A DNA stretch of 64,000 nt from Ohtaekwangia sp035628875 (lineage in GTDB: Bacteria; Bacteroidota; Bacteroidia; Cytophagales; Cyclobacteriaceae): the NCBI GenBank assembly GCA_035628875.1, contig DASPIZ010000016.1, positions 61,320 to 125,319 of the forward strand, written 5' to 3'. Each line of letters starts with the position of its first letter. Position 1 is the stretch's first letter. This document shows positions 1 to 8,028 of this stretch, piece after piece. A model generated the notes under the pieces. It was not told the DNA's origin and did no database searches. It worked only from the letters and a program-made list of their open reading frames with translations. Made by a program: the position numbers and the translations under genes.

Positions 1-49
1 GATTCATTTTTGAATGGGGCATCATAAACATCTTTATTATATTTGGGGG

Positions 50-826
50 ATGTTCAATCTTCAGCAAAAGACCGCGGTCGTAACCGGTGGAGGCAGCGGA
101 ATAGGTAAGGCTATTGCCGAACGTTTCGCACGTCAGGGTGCCGATGTATTCATTCTTGATTTGGATCCTTCCGCAGCACAACTATCAGTAGATCATATTC
201 TCGAGCATGGTGGAAAGGCGCACGCCTATAGCTGTAATGTGTCCAATACAGAAAACGTAAATGAAGTATTTAAAAGCATCGTGCATGAGTTTCATAAAAT
301 TGATATTCTGGTAAACAGTGCAGGTATTGCACATATTGGAACAATTGAAAATACAACCGAAGGTGATTTAGACAGGATTTATGCGGTGAATGTAAAAGGT
401 GTATTCAATACCATGAAAGCGGCTATCGGCTATATGAAGGAGCAGCAAAAGGGCGTAATTCTTAATTTGGCCTCAATTGCAGCAACTGTGGGGATCGCTG
501 ACCGATTTGCCTACTCGATGAGTAAAGGTGCCGTTCTCACCATGACACTTTCTGTAGCAAAAGATTTTCTTCCCTATAATATCCGCTGCAATTGTATTTC
601 ACCAGCCCGGATTCATACTGCTTTTGTGGATGGTTTTCTGAAAGCGAATTATAAAGGTCACGAAGAAGAAATGTTTGAAAAATTATCGCGGACACAACCG
701 ATTGGAAGAATGGGTACACCGGACGAGGTAGCTAACCTGGCGTTGTATTTATGTTCGGATGAGGCGTCTTTCGTAACCGGGTCGGATTACCTGATCGATG
801 GCGGATATGTTCGACTAAATGGCTGA
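50..826 (+). CDS. SDR-family NAD(P)-dependent oxidoreductase
   Basis: Classical short-chain dehydrogenase of 258 residues, cytoplasmic. It shows the Rossmann cofactor motif TGGGSGIG near the N-terminus, the NSAGIA stabilising motif, the catalytic Ser in NLASIAA, the YSMSK catalytic Tyr/Lys pair and a C-terminal substrate loop ending in GGYVRLNG. I chose the ATG at 50 because MFNLQQKTAVVTGG is the usual SDR start and a G-rich stretch precedes it; an in-frame ATG at 14 would add 12 atypical residues. The next gene, 54 bp downstream on the same strand, is an FAH-family hydrolase. This pairing is typical of oxidative L-fucose or L-rhamnose catabolism, where the SDR oxidises 2-keto-3-deoxy-L-fuconate. 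That substrate is inference; other sugar or alcohol substrates are possible. The rest of the operon would lie upstream of the window. Confidence 0.9.
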   Translation: MFNLQQKTAVVTGGGSGIGKAIAERFARQGADVFILDLDPSAAQLSVDHILEHGGKAHAYSCNVSNTENVNEVFKSIVHEFHKIDILVNSAGIAHIGTIENTTEGDLDRIYAVNVKGVFNTMKAAIGYMKEQQKGVILNLASIAATVGIADRFAYSMSKGAVLTMTLSVAKDFLPYNIRCNCISPARIHTAFVDGFLKANYKGHEEEMFEKLSRTQPIGRMGTPDEVANLALYLCSDEASFVTGSDYLIDGGYVRLNG

Positions 827-880
827 AGCAACCATTAAGCCCATCATTGTAATGATCACTTATTTAATTTATTTTATAAC

Positions 881-1720
881 ATGAAACTTTTGCGTTTTGG
901 AGAAACCGGTGCTGAAAAACCTGGCGTTCTCATCGGTCAGGATATTATCGATGTATCATCTTTTGGTGAAGATTTTGGTGAGAAATTTTTCGAATCCGAT
1001 GGAATAAATCGCCTGAAGTCCTGGCTCAGTAAAAATACTACACTTCCAAAAAGCAACGGTGACGTGCGTATAGGCGCACCGTTTACAAGACCTTCGAAGA
1101 TAATTTGTATTGGATTAAATTATTCGGATCACGCGAAGGAAACCGGTGCTAAACTTCCTGAAGAGCCTATCATCTTTTTCAAATCAACAAGCGCATTAAC
1201 CGGACCAAATGATCACCTGATCATTCCACGCAATAGTGTAAAAACCGATTGGGAAGTTGAACTTGCCGTTGTGATTGGGAAAACAACACGGTATGTGTCA
1301 GAAAACGACGCCATGAATTATGTTGCAGGTTTCTGTTTGCACAATGATTACAGTGAGCGCGAATATCAGCTCGAGCGTGGCGGACAATGGGTAAAAGGAA
1401 AAAGTTGCGATACGTTTGCACCCATCGGGCCATATCTTGTTACAACGGATGAAATAGCTGATCTGAATAATTTAAACTTGTGGTTGAAACTCAATGGAAA
1501 AAAAGTTCAAGATGGTAATACATCAAACATGGTATTTAAGGTTCCTTTCCTGGTGAGTTATTTGAGCCAGTTCATGACGTTACTTCCCGGCGATGTAATT
1601 TCAACAGGAACGCCTGCAGGCGTTGGATTGGGATTTAAACCACCTGTATATATTAAGAAAGGCGATGTGATCGAACTTGGTATCGATGGGCTTGGAACAC
1701 AACGTCAGGTAGCGATATAG
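881..1720 (+). CDS. FAH-family hydrolase (likely 2,4-diketo-3-deoxy-L-fuconate hydrolase type)
   Basis: 279-residue cytoplasmic fumarylacetoacetate-hydrolase-fold enzyme that cleaves a C-C bond in a diketo acid. The family signature is complete: ICIGLNYSDHAKETG, EPIIFFKSTSALTGP, the metal-binding DWEVELAVVIG (E-x-E) with the downstream NDYSERE Asp, GKSCDTFAPIGP and PGDVISTGTPAGVG. The length matches the bacterial FAH/ureidoglycolate-lyase-like group rather than the longer eukaryotic FAH. Together with the upstream SDR, the best guess is hydrolysis of 2,4-diketo-3-deoxy-L-fuconate or the rhamnonate equivalent to pyruvate and a hydroxy acid. The family assignment is firm; the substrate is inferred from the gene pair only. 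Confidence 0.88.
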   Translation: MKLLRFGETGAEKPGVLIGQDIIDVSSFGEDFGEKFFESDGINRLKSWLSKNTTLPKSNGDVRIGAPFTRPSKIICIGLNYSDHAKETGAKLPEEPIIFFKSTSALTGPNDHLIIPRNSVKTDWEVELAVVIGKTTRYVSENDAMNYVAGFCLHNDYSEREYQLERGGQWVKGKSCDTFAPIGPYLVTTDEIADLNNLNLWLKLNGKKVQDGNTSNMVFKVPFLVSYLSQFMTLLPGDVISTGTPAGVGLGFKPPVYIKKGDVIELGIDGLGTQRQVAI

Positions 1721-1790
1721 TCACCGAGCATGCCGCATCAATTTTATGATCCCCTTTTACGATGGGGTAAAAAGATGCGCATCCCGGTGA
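1721..1790 (+). terminator. Imperfect hairpin after the FAH gene, possible terminator
   Basis: Directly after the stop codon TCACCG (1721-1726) can pair with CGGTGA (1785-1790); the inner arms GCATGC/CGCATC and GATGCGCATC continue the stem imperfectly, and an inner CCCC...GGGG hairpin sits at the tip, followed by GTAAAAAG. There is no clean U-run, so it may be an attenuating structure rather than a canonical terminator. Confidence 0.35.
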
Positions 1791-1906
1791 AGTGTTTAAA
1801 CGTGAGTGACCTGCAAGCCTGCCCATGGTCATCTTTATTTTAAATCGAATTCCTGGAGCACCCTGGTGGCCTATAAGTGGCTGAATTTAAATCCCTTTTC
1901 ATTTGG

Positions 1907-1932
1907 AAAAATATACCGATCGGTATATTTTT
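1907..1932. promoter_or_regulatory. 26-bp perfect palindrome, TetR-family operator
   Basis: The core ATATACCGATCGGTATAT (1911-1928) is flanked symmetrically by A4 and T4, giving a 26-bp perfect dyad. It ends 7 bp before the ATG of the tetR gene, so a bound repressor would block initiation of tetR-fabF. Operators of the TACCGATCGGTA type are common for TetR-family autoregulators. The palindrome is seen directly; autoregulation is inference. Confidence 0.8.
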
Positions 1933-1939
1933 GTTCTGC

Positions 1940-2533
1940 ATGACGAAAGCCGAACGAACACGCCAGTTTATTATTGAAAAAACCGCGCCGGTGTTTAACA
2001 TGAACGGTTTTGAGGGTACTTCGCTGGCAGATTTGCAGGCAGCAACTGGCCTTACAAAGGGTTCACTCTATGGAAACTTTTCTGATAAAGAGGAGATGGC
2101 TCTGGCAGCATTTCAATATGCAATTCGCGAAGTAAAGTCAGCGATTCAGAACCATCTTTGTAAAAAAGAAACAGCCAGGGACAAACTCATGGCCATGGTA
2201 CTTTTTTTTGGCAGGTATGTATTTCATCCGCCTATTCAGGGTGGCTGCCCACTGCTGAATAATGCCATTGAAGCAGATGATCACCATGTCTCTATGAAAG
2301 AAGTCGTTTCACTGGAGATTGAAAATGTCATCCGATTTATTTCCGGGTTAATAGAAGAAGGTAAACGGAACTGTGAATTCAGGCGTGACGTAAAAAGCCG
2401 CGAGTTGGCATATGTCTTCTTTAGTGCCATCGAAGGGGCTATCATGATTTCGCGTGTATCTTCTTCGGACGTTGCCATGAAGGCTGTAATTAATCACATA
2501 AGAATTTTATTGAATCAAATTAAAAATAAATGA
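1940..2533 (+). CDS. TetR/AcrR-family transcriptional regulator
   Basis: 197-residue one-component repressor. The N-terminal TetR helix-turn-helix reads GTSLADLQAATGLTKGSLYG followed by NFSDKEEM, the usual DNA-recognition region; the C-terminal half (PIQGGCPLLNNAIEADD onward) is the helical ligand-binding domain of the TetR_C group with a conserved GGCxLxN motif. The ATG at 1940 is preferred over an in-frame start at 1877, because the longer form would translate through the operator palindrome and add a hydrophobic tail foreign to the family. The stop overlaps the fabF start by 4 bp (ATGA), so the two are almost certainly co-transcribed and translationally coupled. The ligand is unknown; linkage to fabF suggests an acyl-CoA, fatty acid or related compound. 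Confidence 0.88.
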   Translation: MTKAERTRQFIIEKTAPVFNMNGFEGTSLADLQAATGLTKGSLYGNFSDKEEMALAAFQYAIREVKSAIQNHLCKKETARDKLMAMVLFFGRYVFHPPIQGGCPLLNNAIEADDHHVSMKEVVSLEIENVIRFISGLIEEGKRNCEFRRDVKSRELAYVFFSAIEGAIMISRVSSSDVAMKAVINHIRILLNQIKNK

Positions 2534-3777
2534 AACAACGTAGAGTAGTCGTTACGGGCCTGGGTGCATTGACGCCATTGGGTAACACTGTTCCTGAATT
2601 CTGGAATAATATCATTGCGGGTAAGAGCGGGGCAGGGCCCATCTCCACATTCGATACGTCAAAATTCAAAACAAAATTTGCCTGCCAGTTGAAAGGTTAT
2701 GACCCGCTCAATTATTTTGCAAAGCCGGACGTTCGGAAGATGGATCCTTTCACGCAATATGCCATGATAGCCAGTGAAGAAGCGTTGAAGGACTCAGCGT
2801 TGGATCTTGACAAGATTGACAAGACCCGTGTAGGCGTTATCTGGGGTTCAGGCAATGGCGGTTTTTCTACTTTCCAACATGAAATCATGGAATTTGCTAA
2901 AGGAGATGGAACACCACGGATCAATCCATACTTTATTCCGAAAGTAATTGTAGACATCGCTTCTGGCTGGATATCGATCCGATATGGTTTTATGGGTCCT
3001 AATTTCACAACGGTATCGGCATGCGCAACGTCAACAACGGCCATCATAGACGCTATGAATTACATCCGGTGGGGAAAAGCCGATATCTTCGTTACCGGGG
3101 GATCAGAAGCGGCAATCAATGAGGCAGGCATTGGGGGGTTCAGTGCATTGAAAGCATTATCAACACGCAACGACGATCCTGGGACCGCATCACGCCCTTT
3201 CGATATTAACCGCGATGGTTTTGTGATGGGAGAAGGAGCTGGTGCGCTGATCCTGGAGGAATATGAACATGCCAAAAAGAGAGGCGCAAAGATATATGCT
3301 GAAGTTGCAGGAGGCGGAATGTCTGCCGATGCGTACCACCTCACAGCAACGCATCCTGAAGGTGCCGGTGCTAAACTCGGTATGAAATGGGCCCTGGAAG
3401 ATGCTGGTTTGCAACCCGCGGACGTCGATTACCTTAATCCACATGCAACATCAACGCCGGTGGGAGATGAAAGCGAAATGAAAGCAGTGAAAGCTTTTTT
3501 TGGCGAGCATGCTAAAAAATTATTTGTCAGTGCTACAAAATCAGCCACAGGACATTTACTTGGAGGTGCCGGCGCTGTTGAGGCCATTATCAGTATCATG
3601 GCGCTTTACGATGGTATTGTTCCGCCCACCATCAATACCGAACAAATTGATCCGGCTATTCCGGATGGAATTAATATTGTGATAGGGGATAAAGTAAAAG
3701 CATCCTTACAGGTTTCGATGAGCAATACTTTTGGCTTTGGAGGACACAATGCAACCGCCGTTTTTAAAAAATTGTAG
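2530..3777 (+). CDS. fabF: Beta-ketoacyl-ACP synthase II (FabF/KAS II)
   Basis: 415-residue thiolase-fold condensing enzyme that elongates acyl-ACP with malonyl-ACP in type II fatty-acid synthesis. The Cys-His-His triad is present: Cys165 in VSACATST, His305 in NPHATSTPVGD and His342 in KSATGHLLGGAGAVEA, with Lys337 conserved. Length equals that of typical FabF. It overlaps the upstream tetR gene by 4 bp. Linkage to its own repressor and absence of acpP/fabG nearby suggest a second, regulated KAS copy (stress, membrane remodelling or a specialised acyl product) rather than the housekeeping enzyme; that is inference. A role in polyketide or aryl-polyene synthesis cannot be excluded, but no partner genes are seen. 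Confidence 0.92.
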   Translation: MKQRRVVVTGLGALTPLGNTVPEFWNNIIAGKSGAGPISTFDTSKFKTKFACQLKGYDPLNYFAKPDVRKMDPFTQYAMIASEEALKDSALDLDKIDKTRVGVIWGSGNGGFSTFQHEIMEFAKGDGTPRINPYFIPKVIVDIASGWISIRYGFMGPNFTTVSACATSTTAIIDAMNYIRWGKADIFVTGGSEAAINEAGIGGFSALKALSTRNDDPGTASRPFDINRDGFVMGEGAGALILEEYEHAKKRGAKIYAEVAGGGMSADAYHLTATHPEGAGAKLGMKWALEDAGLQPADVDYLNPHATSTPVGDESEMKAVKAFFGEHAKKLFVSATKSATGHLLGGAGAVEAIISIMALYDGIVPPTINTEQIDPAIPDGINIVIGDKVKASLQVSMSNTFGFGGHNATAVFKKL

Positions 3778-3782
3778 GTGAA

Positions 3783-4115
3783 GGTTTGATGTTTGATGTT
3801 GGAGGTTTGAAATTTTTCGATAACTGATTGGTGGCTACCGCCGTCGAACATGACCTGCAACATGCCGATGCAAAGAATTTAGCACCCTTCGTTCTCGAAT
3901 ATCTTGAAGCTTAATCATGAACATTGATTTTTTGAATTTACCATTCTACGGACGTTTCTAAGTTGATTTCGCTAACATTGTTGTCGAACACCTCAGACCT
4001 CAAACCTCAAACCTCGGACTTCAGACATCGAACAATTGGCACAAGCCCGTCGTTCACGAAATTAACCTTGAACTTTGAACCTTGAACCTTGAACCTTGAA
4101 CTTCGACCTTGAACC
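3783..4115. repeat. Intergenic 7-nt-period repeat block (B heptads at 3783; composite B-spacer-A at 3989-4115)
   Basis: Gene-free stretch between convergent fabF and the histidine-kinase gene. At 3783-3812 are TTTGATG heptads. At 3989-4034 are CTCAAAC-type heptads (reverse of class B), then the spacer beginning CAATTGGCACAAGCCCGTCG, then CCTTGAA heptads (reverse of class A) to 4115, three bases before the stop codon of the minus-strand kinase. No ORF or RNA gene was seen. Confidence 0.8.
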
Positions 4116-4117
4116 AA

Positions 4118-5470
4118 TTAAAAACGTAATGTAAAGACCGTTCTTACATCTGGTTCTGATTCAACTGTAATCGAACCGTTGTGCATCTGCATGATCTGTC
4201 TCGATAAGCTTAACCCGATTCCTGAGCCAGTTCGTTTAGTTGTGTAGAACGGTACAAAGATATGATCAACTGCTTCTTTAATAATTCCTGAACCGTTATC
4301 AATCACTTCGATCTTGGCGACGTTTTCTTCATATTTTGCAATGAGCTGTAATGTTGGATTTTCCGTTTCGCAAAGCGCCTCCTTTGCGTTTTTCAGGAGG
4401 TTGATCAAAACCTGCTCTATCATTTCTTCATCCGCCTGAATAGTAAGGTATTCAGCATTGCATTCGTAAACGAAATTAATATTTGTCTTTTTTAATTCAT
4501 TTTTCATCAGCTGGGTTACTTTATCAACTAGGTCCTTAAGCCTTACTGTTTTGATAATGGGCTTTGGAAGTGATGTGTATTCCCGGTAAGCGTCTATGAA
4601 TTTGATCAATCCTTTGCTTCTGTTTTCGATGGTGCTTAAACCTTCGCGTAAATCATCAGCGCCTTCCTCCATCAACGTATAATAGCCATCCTCTTTTTTC
4701 ATTTCATGATCAAGAATTTCACGTAGGGTGGACGTTAATGATGAGATCGGCGTGATTGAATTCATGATCTCGTGTCGTAGTACGCGCGTGAGGTTTTGCC
4801 ATGCTTCAAGTTCCTGTTGCTGCAGTTCGGGCTGAATGTTCTGTAACGTTACGAGCTTCACATCTTTCCCGCGAATCCGCAATTCAGTAGCCTGTACTGT
4901 AAGGTAGATCTCATTACTACCTTTGTATAACTCACTTTTTCCGGGAGCCACACTGTTAATGCTGTGGTATAATTTTGGGTTTACCTCAATGAGCTCACGC
5001 ATGTTTCGAATGGAAGTTACTCCCATAAATCTTTTTGCATTAGCATTGATTAGCTGCACATGGCCATCTACATCGTAAGATAAGATTCCGGTTCTTACCT
5101 GTTGTACAACAGTGTTGAGATATTGACCTTGTTCTTCTTTTTCAGAACGTGCTTTTCGAAAGGCTTCCAGTACTTCATTGAATGCTTCATTGAGATCTTT
5201 AAAACTTCTTCCTAGCTTATTATCCGAAGTAAATCCTGAAATGAAATCTGAATATTTAACAGACTCAAGAAACCGGGTTAATTTTTTGTTTGTCTGACTG
5301 ACAAAACGAAATAATTCGACATGTTGAAAAATAATGACCGCACCCATCAGGATAGCGGCAAACAGCATATTTGGCCGCGTGATCATAAACATGAACAGCG
5401 ACAAGGATCCAGCCAACCCGATAACGCGTAAAACGACACGCGCCCTGAAATCTTTAAATCCGAATCTCAA
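4118..5470 (-). CDS. Sensor histidine kinase, NtrY-like (PAS-HisKA-HATPase)
   Basis: 450-residue membrane kinase. Two closely spaced N-terminal TM helices (about residues 13-50) have almost no periplasmic loop, so the signal is probably intramembrane or cytoplasmic. Next come a linker helix, a PAS domain (VRTGILSYDVDGHVQLINAN), the H-box LRHEIMNSITPISSL with the phospho-acceptor His, and the ATPase with N-box NLLKNAKEAL, G1 IEVIDNGSGI and RTGSGIGLSLSRQIM. The start is a TTG; an in-frame stop lies just upstream and no ATG precedes the TM helices. It lies downstream of the NtrC-type regulator on the same strand, separated by 877 bp of repeat-rich DNA, and is its likely partner controlling the divergent ABC export operon. 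Confidence 0.88.
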   Translation of the reverse strand: MRFGFKDFRARVVLRVIGLAGSLSLFMFMITRPNMLFAAILMGAVIIFQHVELFRFVSQTNKKLTRFLESVKYSDFISGFTSDNKLGRSFKDLNEAFNEVLEAFRKARSEKEEQGQYLNTVVQQVRTGILSYDVDGHVQLINANAKRFMGVTSIRNMRELIEVNPKLYHSINSVAPGKSELYKGSNEIYLTVQATELRIRGKDVKLVTLQNIQPELQQQELEAWQNLTRVLRHEIMNSITPISSLTSTLREILDHEMKKEDGYYTLMEEGADDLREGLSTIENRSKGLIKFIDAYREYTSLPKPIIKTVRLKDLVDKVTQLMKNELKKTNINFVYECNAEYLTIQADEEMIEQVLINLLKNAKEALCETENPTLQLIAKYEENVAKIEVIDNGSGIIKEAVDHIFVPFYTTKRTGSGIGLSLSRQIMQMHNGSITVESEPDVRTVFTLRF

Positions 5471-6347
5471 TTGAAAACAGCATTAAACAAGCGGTAAGAT
5501 AGTTATAAGTTCCTGGTTTAAGGATAGTTTGTGGGTTTTACATAACTTTTGAACGCTGCACTGCATGACGACACCCTAACCGCGAAGGTGCAAAGCCGCT
5601 GACCTACACAAAGCCAAAGCACAATTTTTGACAGCAGATTGAATCAGTTTTCCGAAATCTCAAACATCAAACCTGAAACCTCAAACAATTTTCTACAGCG
5701 TTCGTCTCGAACATCTTAAAACCTGCACCATGAACGTTGGTTTTTGTTTCTACGAACGAATCATTTTTTCCTTTGTCGGGGGGATCCTTCTGCATGCTTT
5801 GTGCAGAGCACATGCGCGCATACCAATGACAACAAAGGTGACGAATGAATGACGAAGAAGTCGATCAGGACATGGTTTTGGATTTCCTGTCGACCGCAGA
5901 TTTCCATATTGTGTGCCGTGGAGGCTTTCTCCTTGATCTACAAGCATCTGTGGCACAATTTAATAGCGGAATATGAGCCACGAGCTGCGCTCATGGCTAC
6001 TCACATTTAGCTCCTCCAGAGCATTGATTTAGTTAGCGAAGCGGTTCTTCTGTCTGTCGAAAATTCTTCAGTAGGCCTTACACGAATTGTCATTTCAATT
6101 TTTTGAGCTGCAGGTTTAAATTCTTAGGATGACTGTAACCAGAGGGAAATAGCTGCCTTTGGGAGCTTCGAGCCGCGAGTTCGTTGGGCAACAATCAAGT
6201 GTTTGGCGATACGCTTCAAGTTGTGTTTGCTAACCCAATAAAGGTTCGCAATCAAACATCAGACATCAAACCTCAGACATCAAACAATTGACACAAACCC
6301 ATCGTTACCGAACCCCAACCGTGAACTTTGAACCCTGAACCCTGAAC
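5471..6347. repeat. 877-bp gene-free spacer full of degenerate repeats
   Basis: Between the regulator and its presumed kinase. Class-B heptads (CTCAAAC/ATCAAAC) lie at 5658-5690, with a degenerate class-A remnant at 5721-5740. Class-D-like GAGCCACGAGCTGCG lies near 5974 and CTTCGAGCCGCGAGTTCG near 6165. A composite B-spacer-A copy spans 6251-6348 and touches the regulator's stop codon. Between 5750 and 5950 is a non-heptad stretch that resembles a decayed dispersed repeat. No credible ORF; such a long gap inside a two-component pair is unusual. Confidence 0.7.
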
Positions 6348-7727
6348 TCAAAGACCGTGCTTCTCTAATCGCCGATAGAGCGAAGAACGCGTTAATCCAA
6401 GTTCCGTGGCAGCTTGTGTAATGTTCCCATTATATTTTTTGAGCACCTTACGGATCAATAACTTTTCTACCTCTTCAAGATTGTACTGATCGAGGTTTAT
6501 CTGGCCATCTTCTTTATGGTTGGTGGGTGAGAAATTAAAATCTTCCGGTTGCAACACATTGGAGTTGCTAAGAATGACGGCCCGTTCGATGGCGTGTTGC
6601 AGCTCGCGGATATTTCCCGGCCATGGATGTTTATGCATTCTTGACATGGCGCCTTCGCTGATCGTCGAAACAGGTTTAGTGTATTTGTCAGCGTAATGTT
6701 TCAGGAAGTGATTGGCGAGTAAAGGTATGTCTTCGAAACGTTCTCGTAACGGCGGTATTTCAATTTCAATTGTGTTGATCCTATATAACAGATCCTGTCG
6801 GAAACGATTCTCCTTTACCATTTCATATAGGGGCATGTTGGTGGCACAAATCAGTCGGATGTCTACCGGCGTATCCTTGTTAGATCCCACGCGACTTACT
6901 TTTCTGTTTTGGAGAACGGTTAACAGTTTTGCCTGCAAGGGCATGGAAAGATTACCAATTTCATCAAGGAATAACGTTCCTCCGTTGGCGAGTTCAAAAC
7001 GGCCTGCACGATCATCTTTCGCATCGGTAAACGCGCCTTTCTTATGTCCAAAAAGTTCACTTTCAAATAGCGTCTCCGTTATAGACCCCAGATCAACGCC
7101 AACGAAATTTTGTTTTTGGCGTATGGAGTTTCGGTGGATGGCACGGGCAATGAGTTCTTTTCCTGTTCCATTCTCGCCAAGGATGAGGACGTTCGCGTCG
7201 GTTTTGGCCACCCGGTCAATCGTTTGGAATATTTTCTGCATCGAGGCACTGTGTCCGAGAATCTCACTATACCGTTCATTTAATGCAGAATTGATTGCTT
7301 CATTTTTATTTTTGAGATTTTCAATAACATCGCGCGACTGACGTAAACGCATGGCGGCGTATAAAGTCGCGAGAAGTTTTTCGTTCTCCCAGGGTTTGAG
7401 AACAAAATCTGTAGCGCCAGCCTTAATCGCTTTTACCGCCATTTGGATATCGCCATAAGCGGTTATCAGAACCACAACAGCAGATGGATCGATTTGCAAA
7501 ATCCGTTCAAGCCAGTAATACCCTTCACTACCGCTGCTTACATCCCTGGTAAAATTCATATCAAGCAGGATTACATCATAATCCTCATTGTGCATCAGTG
7601 CGGGGATAGCCTCAGGATTTTTTTCTATATCGACCTGTGCCAGATGTCGTTTTAAATGCATCTTGGCGGCTTTCAGAAGATCTTCGTTATCATCTACAAT
7701 CAGAATTTTTCCTTGCTTTTGCTCCAT
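6348..7727 (-). CDS. NtrC-family sigma-54-dependent response regulator
   Basis: 459-residue regulator with three domains. The receiver (1-125) has the acidic pair D12/D13, phospho-acceptor Asp56 in VILLDMNF and Lys111 in FVLKPW. The AAA+ ATPase (about 155-385) has Walker A GENGTGKE (184-191), the sigma-54-contacting loop GAFTDA (231-236) and Walker B TLFLDEIGNL. A C-terminal Fis-type HTH reads ITQAATELGLTRSSLYRRLE. The loop is GAFTDA rather than canonical GAFTGA, a single change in the part that touches sigma-54. Transcribed divergently from the HlyD-ABC-FtsX operon, whose upstream region has a candidate -24/-12 promoter; activation of that operon is the natural inference. Confidence 0.93.
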   Translation of the reverse strand: MEQKQGKILIVDDNEDLLKAAKMHLKRHLAQVDIEKNPEAIPALMHNEDYDVILLDMNFTRDVSSGSEGYYWLERILQIDPSAVVVLITAYGDIQMAVKAIKAGATDFVLKPWENEKLLATLYAAMRLRQSRDVIENLKNKNEAINSALNERYSEILGHSASMQKIFQTIDRVAKTDANVLILGENGTGKELIARAIHRNSIRQKQNFVGVDLGSITETLFESELFGHKKGAFTDAKDDRAGRFELANGGTLFLDEIGNLSMPLQAKLLTVLQNRKVSRVGSNKDTPVDIRLICATNMPLYEMVKENRFRQDLLYRINTIEIEIPPLRERFEDIPLLANHFLKHYADKYTKPVSTISEGAMSRMHKHPWPGNIRELQHAIERAVILSNSNVLQPEDFNFSPTNHKEDGQINLDQYNLEEVEKLLIRKVLKKYNGNITQAATELGLTRSSLYRRLEKHGL

Positions 7728-8028
7728 GGGAAGGTAAATGTTTTATCAGCTGACATTAGTTATTTCAATCTTAAAGCGTTCGCTTTCAGAAATTTCTGTC
7801 CGGCAATGGGCAAACGACATACCGAAAGCGCTGAACACGTGTTTCTGGCTGCAAAAGCCGATTTTATATGGCGTAGATTATTTTTACGTTCGAAACCGGA
7901 CATGCCCGTTCACATCTGAACGACAAAATAAATAATAATCGGGCAAAAACAGCTTTTTAAATCGCTTCCGGTGGTTGGCACGTTTGTTGGCAACCGTGGC
8001 ACAGTAAGTAAGCACAGAATTAAGCAGC
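7728..8028. other. Divergent regulatory region between the NtrC-type regulator and the hlyD operon
   Basis: 301 bp that must hold both divergent promoters. Overlapping short ORFs here have no coding character. It contains the candidate sigma-54 site (separate entry) and a small inverted repeat CGTTC/GAACG near 7909-7922. Confidence 0.6.
7975..7991 (+). promoter_or_regulatory. Candidate sigma-54 (-24/-12) promoter for the export operon
   Basis: TTGGCACGTTTGTTGGC matches the consensus YTGGCACGN4TTGC at every position of the -24 box and at TTG of the -12 box; the terminal C of the -12 box is G here. It lies 38 bp upstream of the HlyD start, leaving room for a short leader, and the adjacent divergent gene encodes a sigma-54 activator. 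The match is seen; function is inference. Confidence 0.5.

Noticed and set aside
5750..5956. 68-residue minus-strand ORF in the 877-bp spacer
   Set aside because: Composition is Cys/Arg-rich and unlike the genes here; more likely decayed repeat DNA.
7656..7935. Two overlapping plus-strand ORFs between the NtrC-type gene and hlyD
   Set aside because: One overlaps the 5' end of the regulator gene, the other reads as random sequence without motif, and the region must hold two promoters.
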